Positions 38,476 through 47,341 of a DNA stretch of 64,000 nucleotides are shown one piece after another. Source of the stretch: Leifsonia sp. fls2-241-R2A-40a (GTDB lineage Bacteria > Actinomycetota > Actinomycetes > Actinomycetales > Microbacteriaceae); contig NZ_JARVRS010000001.1 of assembly GCF_030209575.1 (NCBI RefSeq), forward strand, positions 434,001 through 498,000. The letters are read 5' to 3'. Position numbers and translations under genes: made by a program. Below the pieces are notes generated by a model. The model saw nothing but the letters and a program-made list of their open reading frames with translations, had not been told where the DNA came from and ran no database searches. How positions within the stretch are numbered: the first letter of the stretch is position 1; the number at the start of each line of letters is the position of its first letter.

Positions 38476-40362
38476 CTAGCGGGCCCCGGCGCCTGAGCGG
38501 ATGGGGCCGACGACGACTTCGGCGCCGTTGCCCGGGCAGAGCTTCTGCAGCTCGGCTTCCAGACCCGCGTCCCGCGTGCGGATCACGACGCCCGGCCCCC
38601 AGGTCTTCAGCGCCGCGCACACCTGCTCCCGGTCGTCGGTGTCGAGCGCGTAACTGTGCCCGCGGATCGGGTCGGTCCCGCTCTTCGCAGCGGCACCGAG
38701 GAGCCACAGATCGGCGAAGGCGTCGGCCTTCCAGTCGAAGTACCCGGCGAGCATCGTCCGCTGCGCGGTGGGATCCTTGAGGGCGAACAGGGTCGGGAGG
38801 ACGGCGTCGCCCGCCGCGACGCCCTGGCCGTGGACGATGTCGGTGTACGGCACCAGTGCACCGAGTGTCGGGGGTTTGGGGAGCACACCGGCGGCGGTCG
38901 AGATCACGGCGACCAGCACGCCGATGACGGCGGTCACCCGCGTCCACACGGCGAGCGGCAGCAGCACCAGCCGGTCGAGCGCCATCCCGAGCAGGATGAC
39001 GAGCAGCAGGATGCCGATGAACCAGACGAGCTTGGCCGGGTAGTAACCCCAGGCGTACTGGTCCGGTCCCACGCTCCGGGCGAGGAAGACGTAGACGCCG
39101 ACGGCGGGGACGACGATGGCCAGCACCCCGAGCAGATCCGATCGGCGGCCGGGCGACGTGGCCGTGACCGCGGCGAGCGCGAGGGCCACCCCGGCCAGTG
39201 TGAACAGCAGCGCCGGGGTCACCGGCGCCATGGAGCCGCCCTGCGCGAGCGCGCTCTGCTCGCGGCGCAGGTCCGGGATCGAGAAGACGAGGACGTAGGC
39301 GACCAGCTGGAGGGCCGCGAGCGCGAGAACCGCCCAGGACGACCACGGGATGCCACGGGGCAGCCCGCCGCGCCAGCGGGCGGAGGCCAACCAGCGGACC
39401 CCCGCCACAGCGGCGAGGACCAATGGGATCACGGCGAGGAACGCCCACAGGGCGAGCAGCGCCGTGGCCGCCAGCAGCAGCACGCAGACGGAAGCGACGG
39501 GGGTGTGCTCCGCTCCCCGCCAGGCGAGCCACGCCGCGAACAGGCACGCCAGCGTCGGCATCACGTTGTAGAACCCGAACTGGATCGAGAACCCCGCGAC
39601 GAACCACGAGAGGATGAGCGCCGACGCGACGACCGCCGCGATCGAACGCAGCACCGGATGGCGTCCCCGGACCAGCTGCGCGGCCACGAGTCCCGCGAGG
39701 AAGGCCGTCACCACCGTCGAGGCGGCGAACACCCCCGCCATCGCCGCGATGTCGTGCTGGAGCATCCCCGGCGCGCCTGCCGCGGGACGGCCCGGAGCCA
39801 TCCCGGCCGCGAGCATGACCGAGACGAGCGGGGAGACGTTGGGGTGGAGCGACGGGATGAGCCCGTCGTCCGCGATCAGGAAGCGCGAGGCGACCAGGTT
39901 CCACACCGCGTCGTTCTGCATCGCCCACGACAGCGCTTGGCCACCGCGCAGCAGCGGAAGGCCGCTGAACACGACGGCGACCACGGCCGGCACGACGGCG
40001 GCAGCGAGCGCACCCCACCATTCCACGGTCGACGGCACCCGGAACCCGCGGCCGAGGACGATCGCGACGCACGCGATGAGGACGACAGCCGTCAGTACGA
40101 GGACATTGCCCACCGCGAGGCCCAGGCCGACCTTGGGGAACGCCCGCACGGCGAACGCCAGGGCGACCAGCGGGACGACGACACCCGCCGCGACGCCGAC
40201 CGGGCGCGAGCGGAAGGCGGCGGCGACCGAGAGCGCGGCGGCGGCCGCGAGCACCCAGATGGTCACGCCCGCGGCGGCGAGCGCCGCACCGCCGAGCGCG
40301 ACGACGAGGAGTGCGCCGGCGACCCACCACCGGGCGCCTGAGCGTCGGATGGTATCGTCCAC
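38476..40362 (-). CDS. Large polytopic membrane protein, DUF6541-like
   Basis: A 628-residue protein with about 14 hydrophobic segments, an extracytoplasmic-looking loop containing NDAVWNLVASRFL (about 150-162), and a soluble C-terminal domain (about 500-628) with two cysteines. It resembles the DUF6541 family (from memory), often found in actinobacterial glycan loci and thought to be GT-C-like. GTG 40362 has GGGGA 5 nt upstream. A TAGGTT at 40418-40413 could be the -10. Divergent from the first DUF2142 gene. Confidence 0.7.
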   Translation of the reverse strand: MDDTIRRSGARWWVAGALLVVALGGAALAAAGVTIWVLAAAAALSVAAAFRSRPVGVAAGVVVPLVALAFAVRAFPKVGLGLAVGNVLVLTAVVLIACVAIVLGRGFRVPSTVEWWGALAAAVVPAVVAVVFSGLPLLRGGQALSWAMQNDAVWNLVASRFLIADDGLIPSLHPNVSPLVSVMLAAGMAPGRPAAGAPGMLQHDIAAMAGVFAASTVVTAFLAGLVAAQLVRGRHPVLRSIAAVVASALILSWFVAGFSIQFGFYNVMPTLACLFAAWLAWRGAEHTPVASVCVLLLAATALLALWAFLAVIPLVLAAVAGVRWLASARWRGGLPRGIPWSSWAVLALAALQLVAYVLVFSIPDLRREQSALAQGGSMAPVTPALLFTLAGVALALAAVTATSPGRRSDLLGVLAIVVPAVGVYVFLARSVGPDQYAWGYYPAKLVWFIGILLLVILLGMALDRLVLLPLAVWTRVTAVIGVLVAVISTAAGVLPKPPTLGALVPYTDIVHGQGVAAGDAVLPTLFALKDPTAQRTMLAGYFDWKADAFADLWLLGAAAKSGTDPIRGHSYALDTDDREQVCAALKTWGPGVVIRTRDAGLEAELQKLCPGNGAEVVVGPIRSGAGAR

Positions 40363-40474
40363 CTGTCCCCATTTCGTCGTGCCTGCCGGGGCTGCCTCCG
40401 CCCAGCACTCGAACCTACCTCACGAGTCCTGTCTCCCTCTGGAGGGGCGGGATCCGCGATCGACAGGATCCGTG

Positions 40475-41983
40475 ATGACCGATCAGCCGCGCCGCCGGAC
40501 CGGCCCGAGGGGCCCGTGGACGACGTTCTGGCTGGCATTCGGCGTGCTCTTCCTGATGATGGGGTCGTACTCGCTGGCCACTCCCCAGGGCGCGAGCCCG
40601 GACGAGCCGGCGCACGCGATGCGCGCCTACGCGGCGGCTCACGGGCAGCTGTTCGGACCCGAGTCCCGGGCCGTCCCCGGCACCCTCGACCTACGCGTCT
40701 CCGAGTACTTCGCCCAGCTCGAGAAGCACATGCCGTGCTTCAAGCGCGACGTCACCCATACGCCGGCGTGCGTCACCCCGATCGCCGATGAGGATGCGGT
40801 CACCACCGGCCACTCCTCGACGGGGATCAGCACGCCGGTGTTCTATCTGGCGGTCGGCTGGCCCACCGCCGTCCTCGACGGCGCGAAGGGTCTCTACGCG
40901 ATGCGCCTGGTCGGCGCCGCCCTCTGCGCGGCCCTCCTCGCGCTCGCCTTCGTGGCGCTGCGATCACTGCCCCGCGCGCGCTGGGCGACCCTCGCCCTGG
41001 CCGTCGGGGTGACACCGATGACCCTGTTCCTCTCCGGGACGGTGAACCCCAACGGACTGGAGGTGGCGGCGACCGCGGCCGCCTTCGCGTTGCTGCTGGC
41101 GACCTTCGCGACCGAGTCGTCCCGGCGCATCCTGGCGTGGCGGCTCGCCGGCGTCGTCGTCGTGAGCATCCTGCTGGTCAACACGCGCAGCATCGCGTTG
41201 CTCTGGCTGCTGCTCGCCCTGGTCGCCGCGCTCATCCTGAGCGACCGGGCCGTGCTGCGGACGGTGTTCCGCTGGTGGGCGACGTGGGTCGGTGTCGGGA
41301 TCGTCGTCGCCGTGACGCTCGCGGTCGCGGTGTTCTACCTGCGTCCGCGCCCCCTGACGCCCGCCTACCAGCCGATCGGCGCCGGTAGCAGCTGGGGCCA
41401 GGGCTTCTCGTGGACCATCGATCAGACGTCCTCCTTCATGACCGGCTGGATCGCGCAGTTCGGCTGGCTGGAGATCCCCGCTCCGGCGATCGCGATCCTC
41501 ATCTGGGCGACCCTCGGCGGAGGGCTCCTGCTCACCGGCCTGGTCTACGGCGGACGCCGCGTCGGGTTCGCCGCGCTCCCGGTCGCCCTCGCGATCGTCT
41601 TCGTCCCGCCGTTCTCGCAGGCGGCCGTGATCGGCGACGCCGGGTACATCTGGCAGGGCCGGTACACGCTCGCTCCGGCGGTCCTGCTGGTGGTCCTGGC
41701 GGGCATCGGCCTCGACCGCGGGCTCGGCGCCCGGTTCGACCTCCCGCTGCGCCCGCTGGTCCGTGTCGGCGTCGTCCTCCTCGGGATCGGGCACGTCGCC
41801 GCCTTCGTGTGGATGGTGCGCCGCTACGTCACCGGGCTCACTCCGACGGGCACCTGGCTCGACCTGCTGCGGCACCCGCTGTGGCAGCCGCCGGGGGGAT
41901 GGGTCGCTCCCGTCCTCGTGCTCACCGCGGCCTCCGTCGCAGGGGCCTGGCTGCTCGCATCCAGAGAGCCCGTGCGAGAATGA
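40475..41983 (+). CDS. DUF2142 membrane protein, copy A
   Basis: A 502-residue polytopic protein. After TM1 the first outer loop carries SPDEPAH at 41-47 (acidic pair D43/E44). Later family landmarks seen here are SGTVNPNGLE, IWQGRY and LWQPPGG before the last helix. DUF2142 has no assigned activity. The acidic pair in the first outer loop resembles the catalytic site of GT-C glycosyltransferases, which is my inference. Start ATG 40475 has AGGA 6 nt upstream; GTG 40472 is also in frame. It heads a run of four plus-strand genes. Confidence 0.83.
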   Translation: MTDQPRRRTGPRGPWTTFWLAFGVLFLMMGSYSLATPQGASPDEPAHAMRAYAAAHGQLFGPESRAVPGTLDLRVSEYFAQLEKHMPCFKRDVTHTPACVTPIADEDAVTTGHSSTGISTPVFYLAVGWPTAVLDGAKGLYAMRLVGAALCAALLALAFVALRSLPRARWATLALAVGVTPMTLFLSGTVNPNGLEVAATAAAFALLLATFATESSRRILAWRLAGVVVVSILLVNTRSIALLWLLLALVAALILSDRAVLRTVFRWWATWVGVGIVVAVTLAVAVFYLRPRPLTPAYQPIGAGSSWGQGFSWTIDQTSSFMTGWIAQFGWLEIPAPAIAILIWATLGGGLLLTGLVYGGRRVGFAALPVALAIVFVPPFSQAAVIGDAGYIWQGRYTLAPAVLLVVLAGIGLDRGLGARFDLPLRPLVRVGVVLLGIGHVAAFVWMVRRYVTGLTPTGTWLDLLRHPLWQPPGGWVAPVLVLTAASVAGAWLLASREPVRE

Positions 41984-42027
41984 GAGCGACGCTCGGTGTC
42001 CGCCCGCCCGAGTCCGCCCCCATCTAG

Positions 42028-42033
42028 TACCGT
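42028..42033 (+). promoter_or_regulatory. -10 element of the GT2-DUF2304 pair
   Basis: TACCGT ends 7 nt before ATG 42041, again with no Shine-Dalgarno between. Confidence 0.4.
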
Positions 42034-42040
42034 GACTGCC

Positions 42041-42775
42041 ATGCCCTACGCCCTCTCCGACACTCTCATCGTCATGCCCGCCTTCAATGAGGAGGAGTCG
42101 GTCGCGGCGGTGATCGCAGAGGTCCAGCAGAAGCTTCCGGGTGCGGCTGTGCTCGTCGTCGACGACGGGTCGCTCGATGCCACCGCGGAGCGCGCGCACG
42201 AGGCCGGCGCACTGGTCGCCTCCATGCCGTTCAACATGGGCGTCGGAGGCGCGATGCGGCTGGGCTTCCAGTACGCGGTCGAGAACGACTACGCGGTGGT
42301 CGTGCAGATCGACGCCGACGGACAGCACGACCCGGGCAGCGTCCCCACCCTCCTCGCGGCACTGGACGACGCCGACCTCGTGATCGGGGCGCGTTTCTCC
42401 GGCGAGGGCGAGTACTCCGTCCGCGGACCGCGACGCTGGGCGATGAACGTGCTGTCCTCCGTGCTCAGCCGCGTCGTGCAGTCGCCGCTTAAGGACACGA
42501 CGAGCGGCTTCAAGGCGAACGGCCCCCGGGCCGTGGCCCTGTTCGCGCACTCGTTCCCCGCGGAGTACCTGGGCGACACGGTCGAGGCCCTCGTCATCGC
42601 GGCGCGCGCCGGTCTGCGGGTCACCCAGGTCCCCGTTGCGATGCGTCCACGGGCAGCCGGGCAACCCTCCCACAACCCGATCAAGGCCGCGGTGTACCTC
42701 GCTCGGGCGTTCGTCGCCCTGCTGGTCGCCCTGATGCGGCCGAAGACCGCCCTGAAGGAGACGGCGACCGCCTGA
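42041..42775 (+). CDS. GT2 polyprenyl-phosphate sugar synthase-like (DPM1 type)
   Basis: A 244-residue GT2. It starts with LIVMPAFNEEESV and has VVDDGSLDAT, the donor loop DADGQHDPGS and the DTTSGFKANG segment seen in dolichyl/polyprenyl-phosphate mannose or glucose synthases. It lacks its own membrane domain; the DUF2304 protein 1 nt downstream probably provides it. Expected reaction: a nucleotide sugar plus polyprenyl phosphate to polyprenyl-phosphate sugar. Such donors feed GT-C enzymes outside the membrane, which fits the DUF2142 genes on either side. Confidence 0.85.
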   Translation: MPYALSDTLIVMPAFNEEESVAAVIAEVQQKLPGAAVLVVDDGSLDATAERAHEAGALVASMPFNMGVGGAMRLGFQYAVENDYAVVVQIDADGQHDPGSVPTLLAALDDADLVIGARFSGEGEYSVRGPRRWAMNVLSSVLSRVVQSPLKDTTSGFKANGPRAVALFAHSFPAEYLGDTVEALVIAARAGLRVTQVPVAMRPRAAGQPSHNPIKAAVYLARAFVALLVALMRPKTALKETATA

Positions 42776-42776
42776 C

Positions 42777-43154
42777 ATGTCGATCACCAGTTACATCTTC
42801 GGAATCCTCGCCGCCCTCCTCACCCTCGTGGTCGTCGTCGAGATGCTCCGCCGCGGGCGGATGCGGGAGCGGCACGCCATCTGGTGGATCGTCGCCGGCA
42901 CACTGGCGCTGATCATCGGGGTCTTCCCGACGATCCTCGACTGGGCGGCCGGCCTCGTCGGCGTCGGCGCTCCGGTCAACCTCGTGTTCTTCGTCAGCAT
43001 CGCCGTGCTGTTCCTCGTCTGCATCCAGCACAGCTCCGAGCTGACGACCCTGGAGAGCAAGTCCCGCACCCTCGCTGAGCGGAGCGCCCTGCAGGAGCTG
43101 CGCATCAGTCAGCTCGAGGAGCGGGTCGCCCAGCTGAGCCGCGAGAAGGAGTAA
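42777..43154 (+). CDS. DUF2304 small membrane protein
   Basis: A 125-residue protein with three hydrophobic helices (about 5-25, 38-58 and 66-83) and a C-terminal coiled coil (about 90-125: LESKSRTLAERSALQELRISQLEERV). DUF2304 proteins are almost always encoded next to a GT2 of the DPM1 class and are thought to anchor it or to move its product. It starts 1 nt after the GT2 stop. It ends 3 nt before the next DUF2142 gene. Confidence 0.9.
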   Translation: MSITSYIFGILAALLTLVVVVEMLRRGRMRERHAIWWIVAGTLALIIGVFPTILDWAAGLVGVGAPVNLVFFVSIAVLFLVCIQHSSELTTLESKSRTLAERSALQELRISQLEERVAQLSREKE

Positions 43155-43157
43155 CGG

Positions 43158-44711
43158 GTGCGAGGCATGTGGCGTCCACTGCTGGTCGTGTGGGCGCTGC
43201 TCTCGGCGCTGTGCGCCTGCTGGTCGTTCGCGACCCCGATCTCCGCATCGCCCGACGAGCCCGCCCACATCATCCGCGCGGCGAGCGTGGTCCGGGGCGA
43301 GCTGATCGGCACGCCGTCGCGCGACGGTCACATCGTCACGGTCCCGGCTTACATCGCCCGCACCGGGCAGGACACCTGCTTCGCCTTCAATCAGGGCGTG
43401 ACGGCGGACTGCACCACCCGCGGCCCCGCGTCCACTCCCCCGCTCGCCGACCCCGACGCCCTCACCCAGGCTCCGACGACGGCCGGGCTGTACAACCCGA
43501 TCTACTACGCGGTCGTCGGCTGGCCCTCGCTGCTCTTCCACGACGTCGGCGGCGTCTACGCGATGCGGATCATGAGCGGCATCCTGACGTCGCTGTTCGC
43601 CGCGCTCGGGTTCTCGGTCCTCTGGACGCTGCGGCGGCGGGCGCTGACCGTCCTCGGTTTCTCGCTCGCGATGACGCCGGCACTGCTCTTCCTCGGCGGC
43701 TCGGTGAACCCGAGCGCGGTGGAGGCGACGGGCATCCTCGCGCTGTTCGCCGCCATGGTCGCGGTCGTCATCGACCCGCGCCCCGCCCTCCTGCCGGTGC
43801 GCGCCGCCATCGTGGCGGTCGCCGGCGCGTTCGCCGTCAACGCCCGCGGCCTGTCCCCGCTCTGGGCCCTCATCGCGATCGCCGTTCCCCTGCTCCTCGC
43901 CCGGGTGGAGACCCTGCGAGACCTGCTGCGCAGGCGGCCCGTGTGGATCGCGGCAGCCGTCGTCGCGCTCGCGACACTCTTCGCGTTCGCCTGGACCCTG
44001 GGCAGCAACTCGCTGCACAACGCGGTCGACAACCCGGATTCGACCCCGCAGCACTTCCCCGGCATCGGGGTGAATCCGCTGAGCGGATTCTGGATCACCC
44101 TGCTGCGCACGGTCGAGTACGCCCACGGCGCCATCGGCCTGTTCGGCTGGCTCGACACTCCCGCGCCTCCGGAGGTCTTCTTCCTCTGGGCCGGCCTGAT
44201 CGGCGCGCTGCTGCTCGCGGCCGTCTGCGTGCTGCGCGGTCGCCGGCTGGCCTTCGCCCTCACCCTGCTCGGGGCGTTCGTGCTGCTCCCGCCGGTCGTC
44301 CAGGCGGCCTACATCACCGGCGGCGGCATCATCTGGCAGGGTCGGTACGCGCTTCCGCTCTTCGTCTGCCTGTGCGTCGGCGTGGCCGTCGCGCTCGACC
44401 AGACGATCGCGCCCATCACCTGGCCCGTGTGGATGCGCCGGCTCACGCTGGTGACGGCCGTCGGCCTGGCGGTCGCGCAGTTCTATGCGTTCGAGAACAC
44501 GATGCGACGGTATTCCGTCGGGCTCACCGGATCGCTCAAGGCGTTCCTGCTCGGAACGCCGCCGTGGAGCCCGCCCGGCGGTGTGCTCATCTGGCTGCTG
44601 CTGGAGGTGCTGGTCCTCGCGGGTGCGGCCTGGCTGGTGATCCGCGCGACCCGGCTGTCGGCCTCCCTGACGGAGGTATCGACCCGCCCGGTGGCCGTTA
44701 CGACGCCGTAG
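43158..44711 (+). CDS. DUF2142 membrane protein, copy B
   Basis: A 517-residue protein with the copy-A landmarks: SPDEPAH (D33/E34), GGSVNPSAVEA, IWQGRY and WSPPGG, and about 11 hydrophobic segments. GTG 43158 has AAGGAG upstream. The gene is 3 nt after DUF2304, so the GT2, DUF2304 and this gene form an operon. This supports a donor-enzyme relationship. Copies B and C are the most alike. Confidence 0.85.
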   Translation: MRGMWRPLLVVWALLSALCACWSFATPISASPDEPAHIIRAASVVRGELIGTPSRDGHIVTVPAYIARTGQDTCFAFNQGVTADCTTRGPASTPPLADPDALTQAPTTAGLYNPIYYAVVGWPSLLFHDVGGVYAMRIMSGILTSLFAALGFSVLWTLRRRALTVLGFSLAMTPALLFLGGSVNPSAVEATGILALFAAMVAVVIDPRPALLPVRAAIVAVAGAFAVNARGLSPLWALIAIAVPLLLARVETLRDLLRRRPVWIAAAVVALATLFAFAWTLGSNSLHNAVDNPDSTPQHFPGIGVNPLSGFWITLLRTVEYAHGAIGLFGWLDTPAPPEVFFLWAGLIGALLLAAVCVLRGRRLAFALTLLGAFVLLPPVVQAAYITGGGIIWQGRYALPLFVCLCVGVAVALDQTIAPITWPVWMRRLTLVTAVGLAVAQFYAFENTMRRYSVGLTGSLKAFLLGTPPWSPPGGVLIWLLLEVLVLAGAAWLVIRATRLSASLTEVSTRPVAVTTP

Positions 44712-44722
44712 CGCTTCTCCGC

Positions 44723-44728
44723 TAGGGT
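44723..44728 (+). promoter_or_regulatory. -10 element before the coupled mini-ORF
   Basis: TAGGGT ends 6 nt before GTG 44735. It lies just after the stop of the previous DUF2142 gene (44711). Confidence 0.5.
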
Positions 44729-44734
44729 GTGGCC

Positions 44735-44791
44735 GTGCCTCCACTGACCGATGCCGGCCCGCGGGCGACGCTGCCCGTCGCCCGGCGGTGA
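44735..44791 (+). CDS. Leaderless 18-codon mini-ORF coupled to DUF2142 copy C
   Basis: GTG 44735 opens an 18-residue frame (MPPLTDAGPRATLPVARR) whose TGA at 44789-44791 overlaps the GTG 44788 of the large gene by 4 nt (GTGA). The -10 TAGGGT lies 6 nt upstream, so the transcript would begin at this GTG. The large gene has no Shine-Dalgarno of its own. This suggests that ribosomes enter through the mini-ORF and re-initiate on the DUF2142 frame. Confidence 0.45.
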   Translation: MPPLTDAGPRATLPVARR

Positions 44792-46395
44792 CGACGCCGA
44801 CGGCAACCGGGCAGCGGGAGCTCACCCGCATCGTCGCCGTCCTCCCCACGACAGCAGCACGGCGTCCGGTCGCCGCCTTCTTCGCCGCCTGGGCCGTCCT
44901 CGCCGTGCTCGGTGCCGTCTGGGCGTGGGCGACTCCGCCCTCGGCCTCGCCGGATGAGCCGGCCCACATCGTCCGTGCCGCCAGCGTCGCCCGCGGTGAG
45001 CTGTTCGGCGAGCCCTCGGCGTGGGGCAACCTCGTGCACGTGCCGCGGTACGTCGCCGACTCGCACCGGGCCACCTGCTACGCCTTCCAGCCGAGCATCC
45101 CGGCGGCGTGTCCCGTCCCCGGTGGCGACCCGGCGGACACCGTGGTCGCCCCAACCTCCGCCGGGCTGTACAACCCGCTGTACTACGCGCTGGTGGGCTG
45201 GCCGTCCCTGCTCTTCGGCGACTCGGCCGGGCTGACCGCGATACGGGTGGCCAGCGCCGTGCTCTCTGCGCTGTTCGCCGCCCTCGCCTTCTCGGTCGTG
45301 ATGACGCTCCGCGATCGCCGGTTCCCGGTCCTCGCCTTCGCCGTCGCGGTCACCCCGATGCTGCTGTTCCTCAGCGGGACCGTGAACCCGAGTGCGGTCG
45401 AGGCCACAGCCACACTCGCGGTGTTCTGCGGGATGCTCGCGATCACACTCTCGCCCGATCCTGCGCGGCTTCGCGGCCGCGTGGCGATCGTGGCCGTCTC
45501 GGCCGTCGTCGCCGTGAACGCCCGCGGCCTCTCCCCGCTGTGGGTGCTCGCCGCCCTGGCCGTCCCGCTGCTGCTGGTGAGGGGCGCCGCGCTGCTGCAG
45601 TTGCTGCGCCGTCCCTCCGTGATCGTCGCGATCTCCGTCATCGCGGCGGGTACGCTCGCGGCCGTCGGCTGGACGCTGGCCACGAACTCGCTCGCCAACG
45701 CCATCGCGCATCCCGAGGACGCCCTGCAGTTCCCCGGGGTCGGCGCTTCCCCGGTCACCGGTTTCCAGAAGGTGTTCCTCGGCACGATCGGATACTCGCA
45801 GGGCCTCGTGGGCCTCTTCGGCTGGCTGGACACCCCGGCGCCCGACCCCGTGCTCTACGGCTGGGGTCTCGCCATCGGCTCCCTCGCGGTGGGCGCGCTG
45901 CTCGTGCTGCGCGGACGCCGGCTGCTGATCGCAGCGGTGCTCGTCGGCGCGTTCCTCCTGCTGCCGGCGCTGGTGCAGGCGGTGTACATCCACGGCGGCG
46001 GACTGATCTGGCAGGGACGCTACAACCTCCCGCTCTTCCTGTGCCTGGTGATCGGGCTAGCGGCGCTGCTCGGGCGCGACGCGTTCCGCGCGCCGTCGGC
46101 ATGGCTGCGGTTACGCATCCTGGTGGTCACAGCGGCCGCCGCGGGCCAGCTGTGGGCGTTCGAGGCGGCGCTGCACCGTTACGCGGTCGGCTCCAGCGGT
46201 TCAGTCAAGACCTTCCTGTTCGGCTCGCCGGCCTGGGCACCGCCCGGCGGAGTCGTGCTGGCGCTGCTGACCGCCGCGGCGGCACTGACCGTGGCCGCCG
46301 TGCTGCTGTTCCGCGCGGCCTCCGACGCGAGCGAGGGCCGCGAGGTCAGGACGGTTGCAGCAGGTCCCGCAGGACGTCCAGCCGTCGACGGCTAG
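44788..46395 (+). CDS. DUF2142 membrane protein, copy C
   Basis: A 535-residue polytopic protein. A longer N-terminus precedes TM1. SPDEPAH (D56/E57), SGTVNPSAVEA, IWQGRY and WAPPGG are all present. GTG 44788 is reached by coupling from the mini-ORF. Sequence of the first 150 residues after TM1 is very close to copy B (ASVARGELFGEP against ASVVRGELIGTP), suggesting tandem duplication. The last 50 nt overlap the convergent GT2 gene. Confidence 0.85.
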   Translation: MTTPTATGQRELTRIVAVLPTTAARRPVAAFFAAWAVLAVLGAVWAWATPPSASPDEPAHIVRAASVARGELFGEPSAWGNLVHVPRYVADSHRATCYAFQPSIPAACPVPGGDPADTVVAPTSAGLYNPLYYALVGWPSLLFGDSAGLTAIRVASAVLSALFAALAFSVVMTLRDRRFPVLAFAVAVTPMLLFLSGTVNPSAVEATATLAVFCGMLAITLSPDPARLRGRVAIVAVSAVVAVNARGLSPLWVLAALAVPLLLVRGAALLQLLRRPSVIVAISVIAAGTLAAVGWTLATNSLANAIAHPEDALQFPGVGASPVTGFQKVFLGTIGYSQGLVGLFGWLDTPAPDPVLYGWGLAIGSLAVGALLVLRGRRLLIAAVLVGAFLLLPALVQAVYIHGGGLIWQGRYNLPLFLCLVIGLAALLGRDAFRAPSAWLRLRILVVTAAAAGQLWAFEAALHRYAVGSSGSVKTFLFGSPAWAPPGGVVLALLTAAAALTVAAVLLFRAASDASEGREVRTVAAGPAGRPAVDG

Positions 46396-47341
46396 CCAGC
46401 CGCTCGTAGCGTCCGCCCGCGGAGAGACGCAGCACGGGCAGGATGCGGGCCACCCGCAGCGCGGGCAGCGCCGCACGGGCCGCCTCGAACTCGGCCTTCT
46501 CCTCCGCGAGCGCGCGATGCTCGTACGGGATGCCGTCGGCGTCCGCCAGCCGGTCGGCGAGGAGGCGTGAGCGCACCGCGAGCATGCGGTTGCGCTCCCC
46601 GCGGCGGCCGAGCACACGGCCGATCTTGTGCCGAAGGGTCGGATCCCCGGCGCCGATCTGGTTCTCGTCGTGCCGCCGGTACCGGGTCAGCGGCCGCTCG
46701 CTCAGGTCGAGGCGGTCGCGCGCGGCCGCCTGGACGGCCAGCCACTCGTCGTGCACCCACTCGGCCGGGAACGGCAGCGCGGCCTGGAGCAGGTCGGCGG
46801 TGATCATGGCGGTCGCGCCGGTGGCGAGGTTGCGCCGCACGAAGATATCGAACGCGCGCCCGGAATGGACGGCCGCGCGCTCCTCCTCCGTGACCTCGAG
46901 GACGCCGAACAGGGTGCCGCCCGCGGGCATGCTGTCGTCGCCGATCAGCGTCGCGTCGGTGTGGAGGAACCCGAGGCCCGGGCGGTTGGCGAAGTAGGCG
47001 GCCATCCGCTCCAGCTTGTCCGGCTCCCACTCGTCGTCCTGGTCGCTCAGAGCGATGAGCTGCCCGTCGCACGCGCGGAGAGCCTGCTCGAAGTTGGCCG
47101 TCACACCGAGCGGCGTCTCGTTCCGCAGGATCAGGAGCCGCGGCGTCGGGGCGCCGGAGGCGCGGTGCGCCGTCAGCTCCTGCTCGACGAGCGCGAGCGT
47201 GTCGTCGGCAGACGCGTCATCCGACACCACCAGCTGCGCCGGCGGCAGGGTCTGGGCCAGGATCCCGGCGAGCTGCCTCCGGATGAAGCGCGCGCCATTG
47301 TGGGTGCACAGCGCGACGGAGACGGCGGGCGCGAGCGTCAC
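46346..47341 (-). CDS. Glycosyltransferase family 2 (rhamnosyltransferase-like)
   Basis: A 331-residue GT2. VSVALCTHNGARFIRRQL starts the GT-A fold; SDDASADDT and LSDQDDEWEPDKL are the nucleotide/metal loops, and WVHDEWLAV and RYRRHDENQIG follow, as in bacterial rhamnosyl- or glucosyltransferases. GTG 47341 overlaps the stop of the upstream two-domain enzyme by 4 nt (GTGA), so both are made from one message. Its 3' end overlaps DUF2142 copy C by 50 nt. Confidence 0.87.
   Translation of the reverse strand: MTLAPAVSVALCTHNGARFIRRQLAGILAQTLPPAQLVVSDDASADDTLALVEQELTAHRASGAPTPRLLILRNETPLGVTANFEQALRACDGQLIALSDQDDEWEPDKLERMAAYFANRPGLGFLHTDATLIGDDSMPAGGTLFGVLEVTEEERAAVHSGRAFDIFVRRNLATGATAMITADLLQAALPFPAEWVHDEWLAVQAAARDRLDLSERPLTRYRRHDENQIGAGDPTLRHKIGRVLGRRGERNRMLAVRSRLLADRLADADGIPYEHRALAEEKAEFEAARAALPALRVARILPVLRLSAGGRYERLASRRRLDVLRDLLQPS

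Noticed and set aside
40451-40471. Paired GGATCC sequences before DUF2142 copy A
   Set aside because: They form a short direct and self-complementary motif with no promoter or binding context, and are expected by chance at this GC content.
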